Positions 14,001 to 25,172 of a stretch of DNA of 64,000 bases are shown here, one piece after another. Origin of the DNA: Owenia fusiformis (lineage: Eukaryota > Annelida > Polychaeta > Sabellida > Oweniidae); contig CAIIXF020000002.1 in NCBI GenBank assembly GCA_903813345.2, forward strand, positions 6,627,772-6,691,771, given 5' to 3'. Each line of letters opens with the position of its first letter. Position 1 is the stretch's first letter. A model generated the notes under the pieces. It made no database searches. It was not told the DNA's origin and saw only the letters and a program-made list of their open reading frames with translations. The position numbers were made by a program, and so were the translations under genes.

Positions 14001-17000
14001 TATAACATTTTACCCTGTATCTTATTAACGATTAGTATCCAAGCCTAGTGCAACATACCACAGTGTTCGGGAGAGACTCGCCTAGCCTGCTATAACAATC
14101 TTACCATGGGTTGTCCACCGAATTTTTGAAATAAATAAACTTGAAGACACTAACCCCCTCTATCGTCAGATTTCTCAGAGAATTCTGGTAAAATCACCAA
14201 GGTCAAAATCACTCCGCCGCCAGCTTAAAATGAGATTTCCCACTGAACTCTGACATGTTTTCAGATAAATTAGGACCTACCCTATAAATATTTAGTCCCG
14301 ATTCACTTCCCAAACGCTAGATGGCGCTCCAATGGGGTAGGGAAGGAGAAAATGACTTTTTATTCAGAAAACCAAATCACTAACGGTAACCGCTAATGTC
14401 CTTACTCAGGACTATATCCTAATAGTAAACTGAATTAGTTTGTTTTCTTCCAACATGGTTATATTAGCATTGTAGGCATTATCCCGATCACAATGGTATA
14501 TAACAATCCTATATTTGAGAAAAAGCACGGAGGAAAAGTCAATCCTTATAGACACAGGTCCTTTTAGCGAAATTCAGGAAATTTGATTTTGAGATTTCTT
14601 GAAATTTCTTTGGGGTGGGGGTACACCTTACAGATTGCATCACAGATTGAGTACACCCAACTGAGGTGAACATGGCCATATGGGGTATCATTGGAAAGCG
14701 ATTTCTACTATCTTTCAAGTGATATCCATGCCAAGGCGTTCAAATGCATCTTATGACGTCATATTGGTAGGAAGAAACAAAGGTTCATTCAAAACTGCCC
14801 CGAAAACAATTGAATGGCACGGGAGAATGGAATTCGGGGTACTTGGCACAGTGGCCTCGCCCCCAAAACACCAAAATTGCTTCAAAATGTCACGATTTTG
14901 GTAGCATTGTTCAGCTAATATACAGCCCTTTAATATGATATGCGCTATTAGGCTTCTCAATGAACTAAAAAACCTCAAAAAGGGATAAAACCTTCAAAAT
15001 GCCCCAAAAAAGCGCCTACTATTAGGTTGAAGATCACAGTAGAGTTTCCCATAGGTGGCCATTATAACATTTTACCCTGTATCTTATTAACGATTAGTAT
15101 CCAAGCCTAGTGCAACATACCACAGTGTTCGGGAGAGACTCGCCTAGCCTGCTATAACAATCTTACCATGGGTTGTCCACCGAATTTTTGAAATAAATAA
15201 ACTTGAAGACACTAACCCCCTCTATCGTCAGATTTCTCAGAGAATTCTGGTAAAATCACCAAGGTCAAAATCACTCCGCCGCCAGCTTAAAATGAGATTT
15301 CCCACTGAACTCTGACATGTTTTCAGATAAATTAGGACCTACCCTATAAATATTTAGTCCCGATTCACTTCCCAAACGCTAGATGGCGCTCCAATGGGGT
15401 AGGGAAGGAGAAAATGACTTTTTATTCAGAAAACCAAATCACTAACGGTAACCGCTAATGTCCTTACTCAGGACTATATCCTAATAGTAAACTGAATTAG
15501 TTTGTTTTCTTCCAACATGGTTATATTAGCATTGTAGGCATTATCCCGATCACAATGGTATATAACAATCCTATATTTGAGAAAAAGCACGGAGGAAAAG
15601 TCAATCCTTATAGACACAGGTCCTTTTAGCGAAATTCAGGAAATTTGATTTTGAGATTTCTTGAAATTTCTTTGGGGTGGGGGTACACCTTACAGATTGC
15701 ATCACAGATTGAGTACACCCAACTGAGGTGAACATGGCCATATGGGGTATCATTGGAAAGCGATTTCTACTATCTTTCAAGTGATATCCATGCCAAGGCG
15801 TTCAAATGCATCTTATGACGTCATATTGGTAGGAAGAAACAAAGGTTCATTCAAAACTGCCCCGAAAACAATTGAATGGCACGGGAGAATGGAATTCGGG
15901 GTACTTGGCACAGTGGCCTCGCCCCCAAAACACCAAAATTGCTTCAAAATGTCACGATTTTGGTAGCATTGTTCAGCTAATATACAGCCCTTTAATATGA
16001 TATGCGCTATTAGGCTTCTCAATGAACTAAAAAACCTCAAAAAGAGATAAAACCTTCAAAATGCCCCAAAAAAGCGCCTTCTATTAGGTTGAAGATCACA
16101 GTAGAGTTTCCCATAGGTGGCCATTATAACATTTTACCCTGTATCTTATTAACGATTAGTATCCAAGCCTAGTGCAACATACCACAGTGTTCGGGAGAGA
16201 CTCGCCTAGCCTGCTATAACAATCTTACCATGGGTTGTCCACCGAATTTTTGAAATAAATAAACTTGAAGACACTAACCCCCTCTATCGTCAGATTTCTC
16301 AGAGAATTCTGGTAAAATCACCAAGGTCAAAATCACTCCGCCGCCAGCTTAAAATGAGATTTCCCACTGAACTCTGACATGTTTTCAGATAAATTAGGAC
16401 CTACCCTATAAATATTTAGTCCCGATTCACTTCCCAAACGCTAGATGGCGCTCCAATGGGGTAGGGAAGGAGAAAATGACTTTTTATTCAGAAAACCAAA
16501 TCACTAACGGTAACCGCTAATGTCCTTACTCAGGACTATATCCTAATAGTAAACTGAATTAGTTTGTTTTCTTCCAACATGGTTATATTAGCATTGTAGG
16601 CATTATCCCGATCACAATGGTATATAACAATCCTATATTTGAGAAAAAGCACGGAGGAAAAGTCAATCCTTATAGACACAGGTCCTTTTAGCGAAATTCA
16701 GGAAATTTGATTTTGAGATTTCTTGAAATTTCTTTGGGGTGGGGGTACACCTTACAGATTGCATCACAGATTGAGTACACCCAACTGAGGTGAACATGGC
16801 CATATGGGGTATCATTGGAAAGCGATTTCTACTATCTTTCAAGTGATATCCATGCCAAGGCGTTCAAATGCATCTTATGACGTCATATTGGTAGGAAGAA
16901 ACAAAGGTTCATTCAAAACTGCCCCGAAAACAATTGAATGGCACGGGAGAATGGAATTCGGGGTACTTGGCACAGTGGCCTCGCCCCCAAAACACCAAAA

Positions 17001-20000
17001 TTGCTTCAAAATGTCACGATTTTGGTAGCATTGTTCAGCTAATATACAGCCCTTTAATATGATATGCGCTATTAGGCTTCTCAATGAACTAAAAAACCTC
17101 AAAAAGAGATAAAACCTTCAAAATGCCCCAAAAAAGCGCCTTCTATTAGGTTGAAGATCACAGTAGAGTTTCCCATAGGTGGCCATTATAACATTTTACC
17201 CTGTATCTTATTAACGATTAGTATCCAAGCCTAGTGCAACATACCACAGTGTTCGGGAGAGACTCGCCTAGCCTGCTATAACAATCTTACCATGGGTTGT
17301 CCACCGAATTTTTGAAATAAATAAACTTGAAGACACTAACCCCCTCTATCGTCAGATTTCTCAGAGAATTCTGGTAAAATCACCAAGGTCAAAATCACTC
17401 CGCCGCCAGCTTAAAATGAGATTTCCCACTGAACTCTGACATGTTTTCAGATAAATTAGGACCTACCCTATAAATATTTAGTCCCGATTCACTTCCCAAA
17501 CGCTAGATGGCGCTCCAATGGGGTAGGGAAGGAGAAAATGACTTTTTATTCAGAAAACCAAATCACTAACGGTAACCGCTAATGTCCTTACTCAGGACTA
17601 TATCCTAATAGTAAACTGAATTAGTTTGTTTTCTTCCAACATGGTTATATTAGCATTGTAGGCATTATCCCGATCACAATGGTATATAACAATCCTATAT
17701 TTGAGAAAAAGCACGGAGGAAAAGTCAATCCTTATAGACACAGGTCCTTTTAGCGAAATTCAGGAAATTTGATTTTGAGATTTCTTGAAATTTCTTTGGG
17801 GTGGGGGTACACCTTACAGATTGCATCACAGATTGAGTACACCCAACTGAGGTGAACATGGCCATATGGGGTATCATTGGAAAGCGATTTCTACTATCTT
17901 TCAAGTGATATCCATGCCAAGGCGTTCAAATGCATCTTATGACGTCATATTGGTAGGAAGAAACAAAGGTTCATTCAAAACTGCCCCGAAAACAATTGAA
18001 TGGCACGGGAGAATGGAATTCGGGGTACTTGGCACAGTGGCCTCGCCCCCAAAACACCAAAATTGCTTCAAAATGTCACGATTTTGGTAGCATTGTTCAG
18101 CTAATATACAGCCCTTTAATATGATATGCGCTATTAGGCTTCTCAATGAACTAAAAAACCTCAAAAAGGGATAAAACCTTCAAAATGCCCCAAAAAAGCG
18201 CCTTCTATTAGGTTGAAGATCACAGTAGAGTTTCCCATAGGTGGCCATTATAACATTTTACCCTGTATCTTATTAACGATTAGTATCCAAGCCTAGTGCA
18301 ACATACCACAGTGTTCGGGAGAGACTCGCCTAGCCTGCTATAACAATCTTACCATGGGTTGTCCACCGAATTTTTGAAATAAATAAACTTGAAGACACTA
18401 ACCCCCTCTATCGTCAGATTTCTCAGAGAATTCTGGTAAAATCACCAAGGTCAAAATCACTCCGCCGCCAGCTTAAAATGAGATTTCCCACTGAACTCTG
18501 ACATGTTTTCAGATAAATTAGGACCTACCCTATAAATATTTAGTCCCGATTCACTTCCCAAACGCTAGATGGCGCTCCAATGGGGTAGGGAAGGAGAAAA
18601 TGACTTTTTATTCAGAAAACCAAATCACTAACGGTAACCGCTAATGTCCTTACTCAGGACTATATCCTAATAGTAAACTGAATTAGTTTGTTTTCTTCCA
18701 ACATGGTTATATTAGCATTGTAGGCATTATCCCGATCACAATGGTATATAACAATCCTATATTTGAGAAAAAGCACGGAGGAAAAGTCAATCCTTATAGA
18801 CACAGGTCCTTTTAGCGAAATTCAGGAAATTTGATTTTGAGATTTCTTGAAATTTCTTTGGGGTGGGGGTACACCTTACAGATTGCATCACAGATTGAGT
18901 ACACCCAACTGAGGTGAACATGGCCATATGGGGTATCATTGGAAAGCGATTTCTACTATCTTTCAAGTGATATCCATGCCAAGGCGTTCAAATGCATCTT
19001 ATGACGTCATATTGGTAGGAAGAAACAAAGGTTCATTCAAAACTGCCCCGAAAACAATTGAATGGCACGGGAGAATGGAATTCGGGGTACTTGGCACAGT
19101 GGCCTCGCCCCCAAAACACCAAAATTGCTTCAAAATGTCACGATTTTGGTAGCATTGTTCAGCTAATATACAGCCCTTTAATATGATATGCGCTATTAGG
19201 CTTCTCAATGAACTAAAAAACCTCAAAAAGGGATAAAACCTTCAAAATGCCCCAAAAAAGCGCCTACTATTAGGTTGAAGATCACAGTAGAGTTTCCCAT
19301 AGGTGGCCATTATAACATTTTACCCTGTATCTTATTAACGATTAGTATCCAAGCCTAGTGCAACATACCACAGTGTTCGGGAGAGACTCGCCTAGCCTGC
19401 TATAACAATCTTACCATGGGTTGTCCACCGAATTTTTGAAATAAATAAACTTGAAGACACTAACCCCCTCTATCGTCAGATTTCTCAGAGAATTCTGGTA
19501 AAATCACCAAGGTCAAAATCACTCCGCCGCCAGCTTAAAATGAGATTTCCCACTGAACTCTGACATGTTTTCAGATAAATTAGGACCTACCCTATAAATA
19601 TTTAGTCCCGATTCACTTCCCAAACGCTAGATGGCGCTCCAATGGGGTAGGGAAGGAGAAAATGACTTTTTATTCAGAAAACCAAATCACTAACGGTAAC
19701 CGCTAATGTCCTTACTCAGGACTATATCCTAATAGTAAACTGAATTAGTTTGTTTTCTTCCAACATGGTTATATTAGCATTGTAGGCATTATCCCGATCA
19801 CAATGGTATATAACAATCCTATATTTGAGAAAAAGCACGGAGGAAAAGTCAATCCTTATAGACACAGGTCCTTTTAGCGAAATTCAGGAAATTTGATTTT
19901 GAGATTTCTTGAAATTTCTTTGGGGTGGGGGTACACCTTACAGATTGCATCACAGATTGAGTACACCCAACTGAGGTGAACATGGCCATATGGGGTATCA

Positions 20001-22915
20001 TTGGAAAGCGATTTCTACTATCTTTCAAGTGATATCCATGCCAAGGCGTTCAAATGCATCTTATGACGTCATATTGGTAGGAAGAAACAAAGGTTCATTC
20101 AAAACTGCCCCGAAAACAATTGAATGGCACGGGAGAATGGAATTCGGGGTACTTGGCACAGTGGCCTCGCCCCCAAAACACCAAAATTGCTTCAAAATGT
20201 CACGATTTTGGTAGCATTGTTCAGCTAATATACAGCCCTTTAATATGATATGCGCTATTAGGCTTCTCAATGAACTAAAAAACCTCAAAAAGGGATAAAA
20301 CCTTCAAAATGCCCCAAAAAAGCGCCTACTATTAGGTTGAAGATCACAGTAGAGTTTCCCATAGGTGGCCATTATAACATTTTACCCTGTATCTTATTAA
20401 CGATTAGTATCCAAGCCTAGTGCAACATACCACAGTGTTCGGGAGAGACTCGCCTAGCCTGCTATAACAATCTTACCATGGGTTGTCCACCGAATTTTTG
20501 AAATAAATAAACTTGAAGACACTAACCCCCTCTATCGTCAGATTTCTCAGAGAATTCTGGTAAAATCACCAAGGTCAAAATCACTCCGCCGCCAGCTTAA
20601 AATGAGATTTCCCACTGAACTCTGACATGTTTTCAGATAAATTAGGACCTACCCTATAAATATTTAGTCCCGATTCACTTCCCAAACGCTAGATGGCGCT
20701 CCAATGGGGTAGGGAAGGAGAAAATGACTTTTTATTCAGAAAACCAAATCACTAACGGTAACCGCTAATGTCCTTACTCAGGACTATATCCTAATAGTAA
20801 ACTGAATTAGTTTGTTTTCTTCCAACATGGTTATATTAGCATTGTAGGCATTATCCCGATCACAATGGTATATAACAATCCTATATTTGAGAAAAAGCAC
20901 GGAGGAAAAGTCAATCCTTATAGACACAGGTCCTTTTAGCGAAATTCAGGAAATTTGATTTTGAGATTTCTTGAAATTTCTTTGGGGTGGGGGTACACCT
21001 TACAGATTGCATCACAGATTGAGTACACCCAACTGAGGTGAACATGGCCATATGGGGTATCATTGGAAAGCGATTTCTACTATCTTTCAAGTGATATCCA
21101 TGCCAAGGCGTTCAAATGCATCTTATGACGTCATATTGGTAGGAAGAAACAAAGGTTCATTCAAAACTGCCCCGAAAACAATTGAATGGCACGGGAGAAT
21201 GGAATTCGGGGTACTTGGCACAGTGGCCTCGCCCCCAAAACACCAAAATTGCTTCAAAATGTCACGATTTTGGTAGCATTGTTCAGCTAATATACAGCCC
21301 TTTAATATGATATGCGCTATTAGGCTTCTCAATGAACTAAAAAACCTCAAAAAGAGATAAAACCTTCAAAATGCCCCAAAAAAGCGCCTTCTATTAGGTT
21401 GAAGATCACAGTAGAGTTTCCCATAGGTGGCCATTATAACATTTTACCCTGTATCTTATTAACGATTAGTATCCAAGCCTAGTGCAACATACCACAGTGT
21501 TCGGGAGAGACTCGCCTAGCCTGCTATAACAATCTTACCATGGGTTGTCCACCGAATTTTTGAAATAAATAAACTTGAAGACACTAACCCCCTCTATCGT
21601 CAGATTTCTCAGAGAATTCTGGTAAAATCACCAAGGTCAAAATCACTCCGCCGCCAGCTTAAAATGAGATTTCCCACTGAACTCTGACATGTTTTCAGAT
21701 AAATTAGGACCTACCCTATAAATATTTAGTCCCGATTCACTTCCCAAACGCTAGATGGCGCTCCAATGGGGTAGGGAAGGAGAAAATGACTTTTTATTCA
21801 GAAAACCAAATCACTAACGGTAACCGCTAATGTCCTTACTCAGGACTATATCCTAATAGTAAACTGAATTAGTTTGTTTTCTTCCAACATGGTTATATTA
21901 GCATTGTAGGCATTATCCCGATCACAATGGTATATAACAATCCTATATTTGAGAAAAAGCACGGAGGAAAAGTCAATCCTTATAGACACAGGTCCTTTTA
22001 GCGAAATTCAGGAAATTTGATTTTGAGATTTCTTGAAATTTCTTTGGGGTGGGGGTACACCTTACAGATTGCATCACAGATTGAGTACACCCAACTGAGG
22101 TGAACATGGCCATATGGGGTATCATTGGAAAGCGATTTCTACTATCTTTCAAGTGATATCCATGCCAAGGCGTTCAAATGCATCTTATGACGTCATATTG
22201 GTAGGAAGAAACAAAGGTTCATTCAAAACTGCCCCGAAAACAATTGAATGGCACGGGAGAATGGAATTCGGGGTACTTGGCACAGTGGCCTCGCCCCCAA
22301 AACACCAAAATTGCTTCAAAATGTCACGATTTTGGTAGCATTGTTCAGCTAATATACAGCCCTTTAATATGATATGCGCTATTAGGCTTCTCAATGAACT
22401 AAAAAACCTCAAAAAGGGATAAAACCTTCAAAATGCCCCAAAAAAGCGCCTTCTATTAGGTTGAAGATCACAGTAGAGTTTCCCATAGGTGGCCATTATA
22501 ACATTTTACCCTGTATCTTATTAACGATTAGTATCCAAGCCTAGTGCAACATACCACAGTGTTCGGGAGAGACTCGCCTAGCCTGCTATAACAATCTTAC
22601 CATGGGTTGTCCACCGAATTTTTGAAATAAATAAACTTGAAGACACTAACCCCCTCTATCGTCAGATTTCTCAGAGAATTCTGGTAAAATCACCAAGGTC
22701 AAAATCACTCCGCCGCCAGCTTAAAATGAGATTTCCCACTGAACTCTGACATGTTTTCAGATAAATTAGGACCTACCCTATAAATATTTAGTCCCGATTC
22801 ACTTCCCAAACGCTAGATGGCGCTCCAATGGGGTAGGGAAGGAGAAAATGACTTTTTATTCAGAAAACCAAATCACTAACGGTAACCGCTAATGTCCTTA
22901 CTCAGGACTATATCC

Positions 22916-23332
22916 ATCAAATATTGCAACTGTTAGAGAAAGCAGAATTTAAGTTATTCCAATCCGAGCCAAATATTCACAGTAAGGAAAATGCTACGAA
23001 AGCGATTCATAATTGTTATGAAGTAAACTATATAAATATGGTTCTATGTAAGTTCATCTCTCTGGTTAATATATCAGAAACAAGTCAAATTCTTTACTTC
23101 AGAGAATATTTTTAATTTATTGAGACTTTCGACTAATATCCCTTAGTCTTTTTCAAAATATAACAGCATGTATACATTTATGTGACGTCATAAACAGACA
23201 ATGGAAAATTTAATTATGTAACAAATGACCTAGTAACAAATTAAAAATATTCTCTGAAGTAAAGAATTTGACTTGTTTCTGATATATAAATATGATCTTT
23301 TTAAAATAAAAATATAGTCGATACTATAAAAC
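22916..23332 (+). pseudogene. Truncated last exon of a METTL24-like gene
   Basis: The sequence from 22916 matches the 3' part of the last METTL24-like exon at 41033-41210: the same run of codons around LLEKA-FKLFQSEPN and the ending CYEVNYINM. The first ~148 bp of that exon, including the SAM-site motif K-x-D-x-E-G-x-E, are missing because the satellite array begins there. The fragment is also split: after the IleAsnMet codons a hairpin element (about 23045-23290) intervenes, and the native 3' end with its TTTTTAAAATAAA context resumes near 23292-23332. Read through, the frame would end at 23115 with a foreign tail. There is no acceptor site and no upstream exon in the window. It is a pseudogene fragment from a duplication of the 3' end of the gene at 32548-41181. 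Confidence 0.85.
23069..23287. mobile_element. Hairpin (foldback) element in the METTL24-like pseudogene
   Basis: Two arms of about 50 bp (23069-23118 and 23238-23287) are inverted complements with no mismatch seen by eye, separated by about 120 bp. The host sequence TATAAATATG occurs on both sides (about 23031-23040 and 23285-23294), which looks like a target duplication, with about 26 bp of extra sequence on the left. The insertion separates the two halves of the exon homology. No coding capacity. A CRE-type TGACGTCA lies in the loop near 23182. Confidence 0.7.
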
Positions 23333-23452
23333 AGAGATAAAATGAATAGGGATTAGACTCTACCACCCGGCAACATGGCATAGTTAAAACAGAAGTTATT
23401 GATAAACCATGAGTACTGACCGCTATTTCTACTAAGACACTTAGTTTAGTTT

Positions 23453-23522
23453 TTATGGTTCCTTTATTTAAAGTCTTAATATACAGCATAAACAGGGCCT
23501 AAGCCAAAGCATTATTGGCCCT
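23453..23522 (-). other. Retroelement 3'-end-like hairpin, copy 1
   Basis: Read on the minus strand, a hairpin built on ACAGGGCC and GGCCCTGT around ATAATGC is followed by an AATAAAG. The same arrangement occurs at 41255-41330. Both lie a short way downstream of a METTL24-like last exon, so this piece may have been part of the same segmental duplication. Retroelement origin is an inference from the hairpin followed by the polyadenylation-like signal. Confidence 0.4.
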
Positions 23523-23923
23523 GTGGGTAACAGTGTTTGAATTTACATAAAAGATGGCTCTCCTGTTTGGAGAAATGAACTGATTGTTTTTGACTCATCA
23601 TAAATACATGTTATTTTAGACAATTTCTATTATCTTACAAAGAAAATCTGCAAAAGATTTAAAAACTAGACCTTTAATAGAATTATTCAATGAAATGTCA
23701 CCAAACAGGAGAGTATTTGTAACTAAGACACTACTAAGACACTGTGGGGTATCCTGATGCATCAACACCGTGTTGCACACATTCATATCAATGACTTATA
23801 TCAATGATAACAAAATATCTTACGAAAAGATATCACCGGAAGGCAGGCCATCTTGATGAAACAAAACGGTGTTCTTGCATCACGATACCCCCCAGTGTAA
23901 GAGCAAGTGCGAATGGTTTAGCT

Positions 23924-24067
23924 TATGCCTGGGTCACATTTGTTCCGATCCATCGGGCGGCGCCCGGCCGATTGAGTGTTTTGTTCAATATTGTATTCCA
24001 TTTTGAACAAAATACTTAATCGCCCGGGTGCCGTAGTGAAAATCGGAGCAAATGTGACCAAGGCATT
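23924..24067. mobile_element. MITE with ~25-bp inverted ends (TGCCTGGGTCACATTTG)
   Basis: The left end TGCCTGGGTCACATTTG is matched inverted by the right end CAAATGTGACCAAGGCA, and both continue into a GATCGGA/TCCGATC block. The interior carries a second inverted pair around GATTGAGTGTTTTGTTC. TA flanks both ends. A damaged relative lies at 38648-38754 and a lone left end near 37950. Too short to code; non-autonomous. Confidence 0.75.
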
Positions 24068-24856
24068 ACTCAAACTACACTCTTATGAGAAGTAAATGGA
24101 CCATGATCTACTGTATTTAAGCTTATACTTAATTGTTCATCCCTTAAATTTTATTTTTTGTATTGGCTATTTAATCATGATACAATAGGTAAGTGAGTTG
24201 ATGAGTGAGATTGTAATTAGTTCAGCACTGCACGAAACAGTCCGGGTACTCAATCACTCTACTATACCTTGCATTTGATGTTCATGAGCAACCCATTTGG
24301 CTTATTAGTAATGATTATGTATTTTATTTTATTTGTCTGTTCCTTATTAATGGTTTATCGGTTGAATGTTAGATGTTACTAAGGCACTTTCAAAAATATA
24401 CTAAACAATACAATTAGAAAAACAAAGTATCTTATGCATTTCTAGGTGTTAGGTATAGTAGAGTATCAATACTGTAGGTAACAGAACAAAATAACAAATT
24501 GTTTTATTTTAAAGAGAGCACGGTAACATAAGTAGAATACGTGTACATTTGTATATTGTTTTTAAATGGTGGGAACGATCAAACACTTTCAATCGTCATT
24601 TGTGACACATTTCGATAGTTTATCAAGTGTCCATTTGTTATAAGTAATAAAGAGGAATATACTCTTATTTTGTTACAATCGCACTTTCTTTGAAATAAAA
24701 TACAATTAGTTTTGAAAATAGTTGAATGCCTATTTTGGCCTATCATGTTCTCTGTGACATTAGTTAATGGTCCCATTAACCGTCACTATAAGTATATAAA
24801 AAGTGCCCCCAGACCATTCATTACCATTATGGCATATAAAAATTGTATTTAGTAAG

Positions 24857-25172
24857 GAGTTAATTATTGCATAGTGTTCAGGTACATCCTAAGTGTTATT
24901 GAGGTCATCGTGACCTTGTAAAGTCAGTGCACATCGAGTTAATTATTGCATAGTGTTCAGGTACATCCTAAGTGTTATTGAGGTCATCGTGACCTTGTAA
25001 AGTCAGTGCGTATCGAGTTAATCATTGCATAGTGTTCAGGTACATCCTAAGTGTTATTGAGGTCATCGTTACCCTGTAAACTCTGTGCATATCGAGTTAA
25101 TTATTGCATAGTGCTCAGGTACATCCTAAGTTTTATTGAGGTCATCGTGACCTAGTAAAGTCAGTGCATATC
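24857..25172. repeat. Four 79-bp tandem repeats
   Basis: Exactly four units start at 24857, 24936, 25015 and 25094, each 79 bp and each beginning GAGTTAAT. Unit 3 is the most diverged. Every unit contains one AGGTCA-type palindrome (listed separately). Homology stops at 25172. No open frame of interest crosses the block. Confidence 0.97.
24902..25153. promoter_or_regulatory. Array of oestrogen-response-element-type palindromes
   Basis: AGGTCATCGTGACCT occurs at 24902-24916, 24981-24995 and 25139-25153. It is a perfect inverted pair of AGGTCA half-sites with a 3-bp spacer, the consensus for oestrogen-receptor-type nuclear receptors. The unit-3 site (25060-25074) is decayed in its right half (TTACC for TGACC). 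A further TGACCT ... AGGTCA pair with a long spacer lies near 25258-25296. That the match is to the consensus is seen directly; binding is an inference. No gene start is identified nearby, although a TATAAAAAG occurs near 24796. Confidence 0.5.

Larger units (their letters stand above)
1..22915. repeat. Satellite array, 22 units of 1062 bp
   Basis: A head-to-tail array fills the first 22.9 kb. The same landmark recurs at 275, 1336, 2398, 3460, 4522, 5584, 6646, 7708, 8308, 9370 and then every 1062 bp to 22114, giving 22 units. The spacing is exactly 1062 except 1061 for the first unit (one A fewer in an A-run near 565) and 600 for unit 8. Units differ by only one or two bases by eye. The array begins mid-unit, so it continues to the left of the window. 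It ends abruptly at 22915 against a METTL24-like exon fragment. Open frames of 74-75 codons recur in each unit on both strands, but they are copies of one sequence with no coding signature. The near-identity suggests recent amplification or ongoing homogenisation; assembly expansion cannot be excluded. Confidence 0.98.
23333..24856. other. Intergenic DNA, no gene seen
   Basis: AT-rich sequence between the exon fragment and the 79-bp repeats. Apart from the retroelement tail and the MITE listed separately, I see only short chance open frames with no recognisable domain, signal peptide or splice context. Confidence 0.6.

Noticed and set aside
275-22412. 74-81-codon open frames repeated on both strands in each satellite unit
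   Set aside because: They are the same DNA repeated. Both strands are open in the same place, there is no domain, signal or splice context, and conservation is not codon-biased because the whole unit is conserved.
24902-25172. CRISPR-like reading of the 79-bp repeats
   Set aside because: The repeats are contiguous without spacers, and the genome is eukaryotic.
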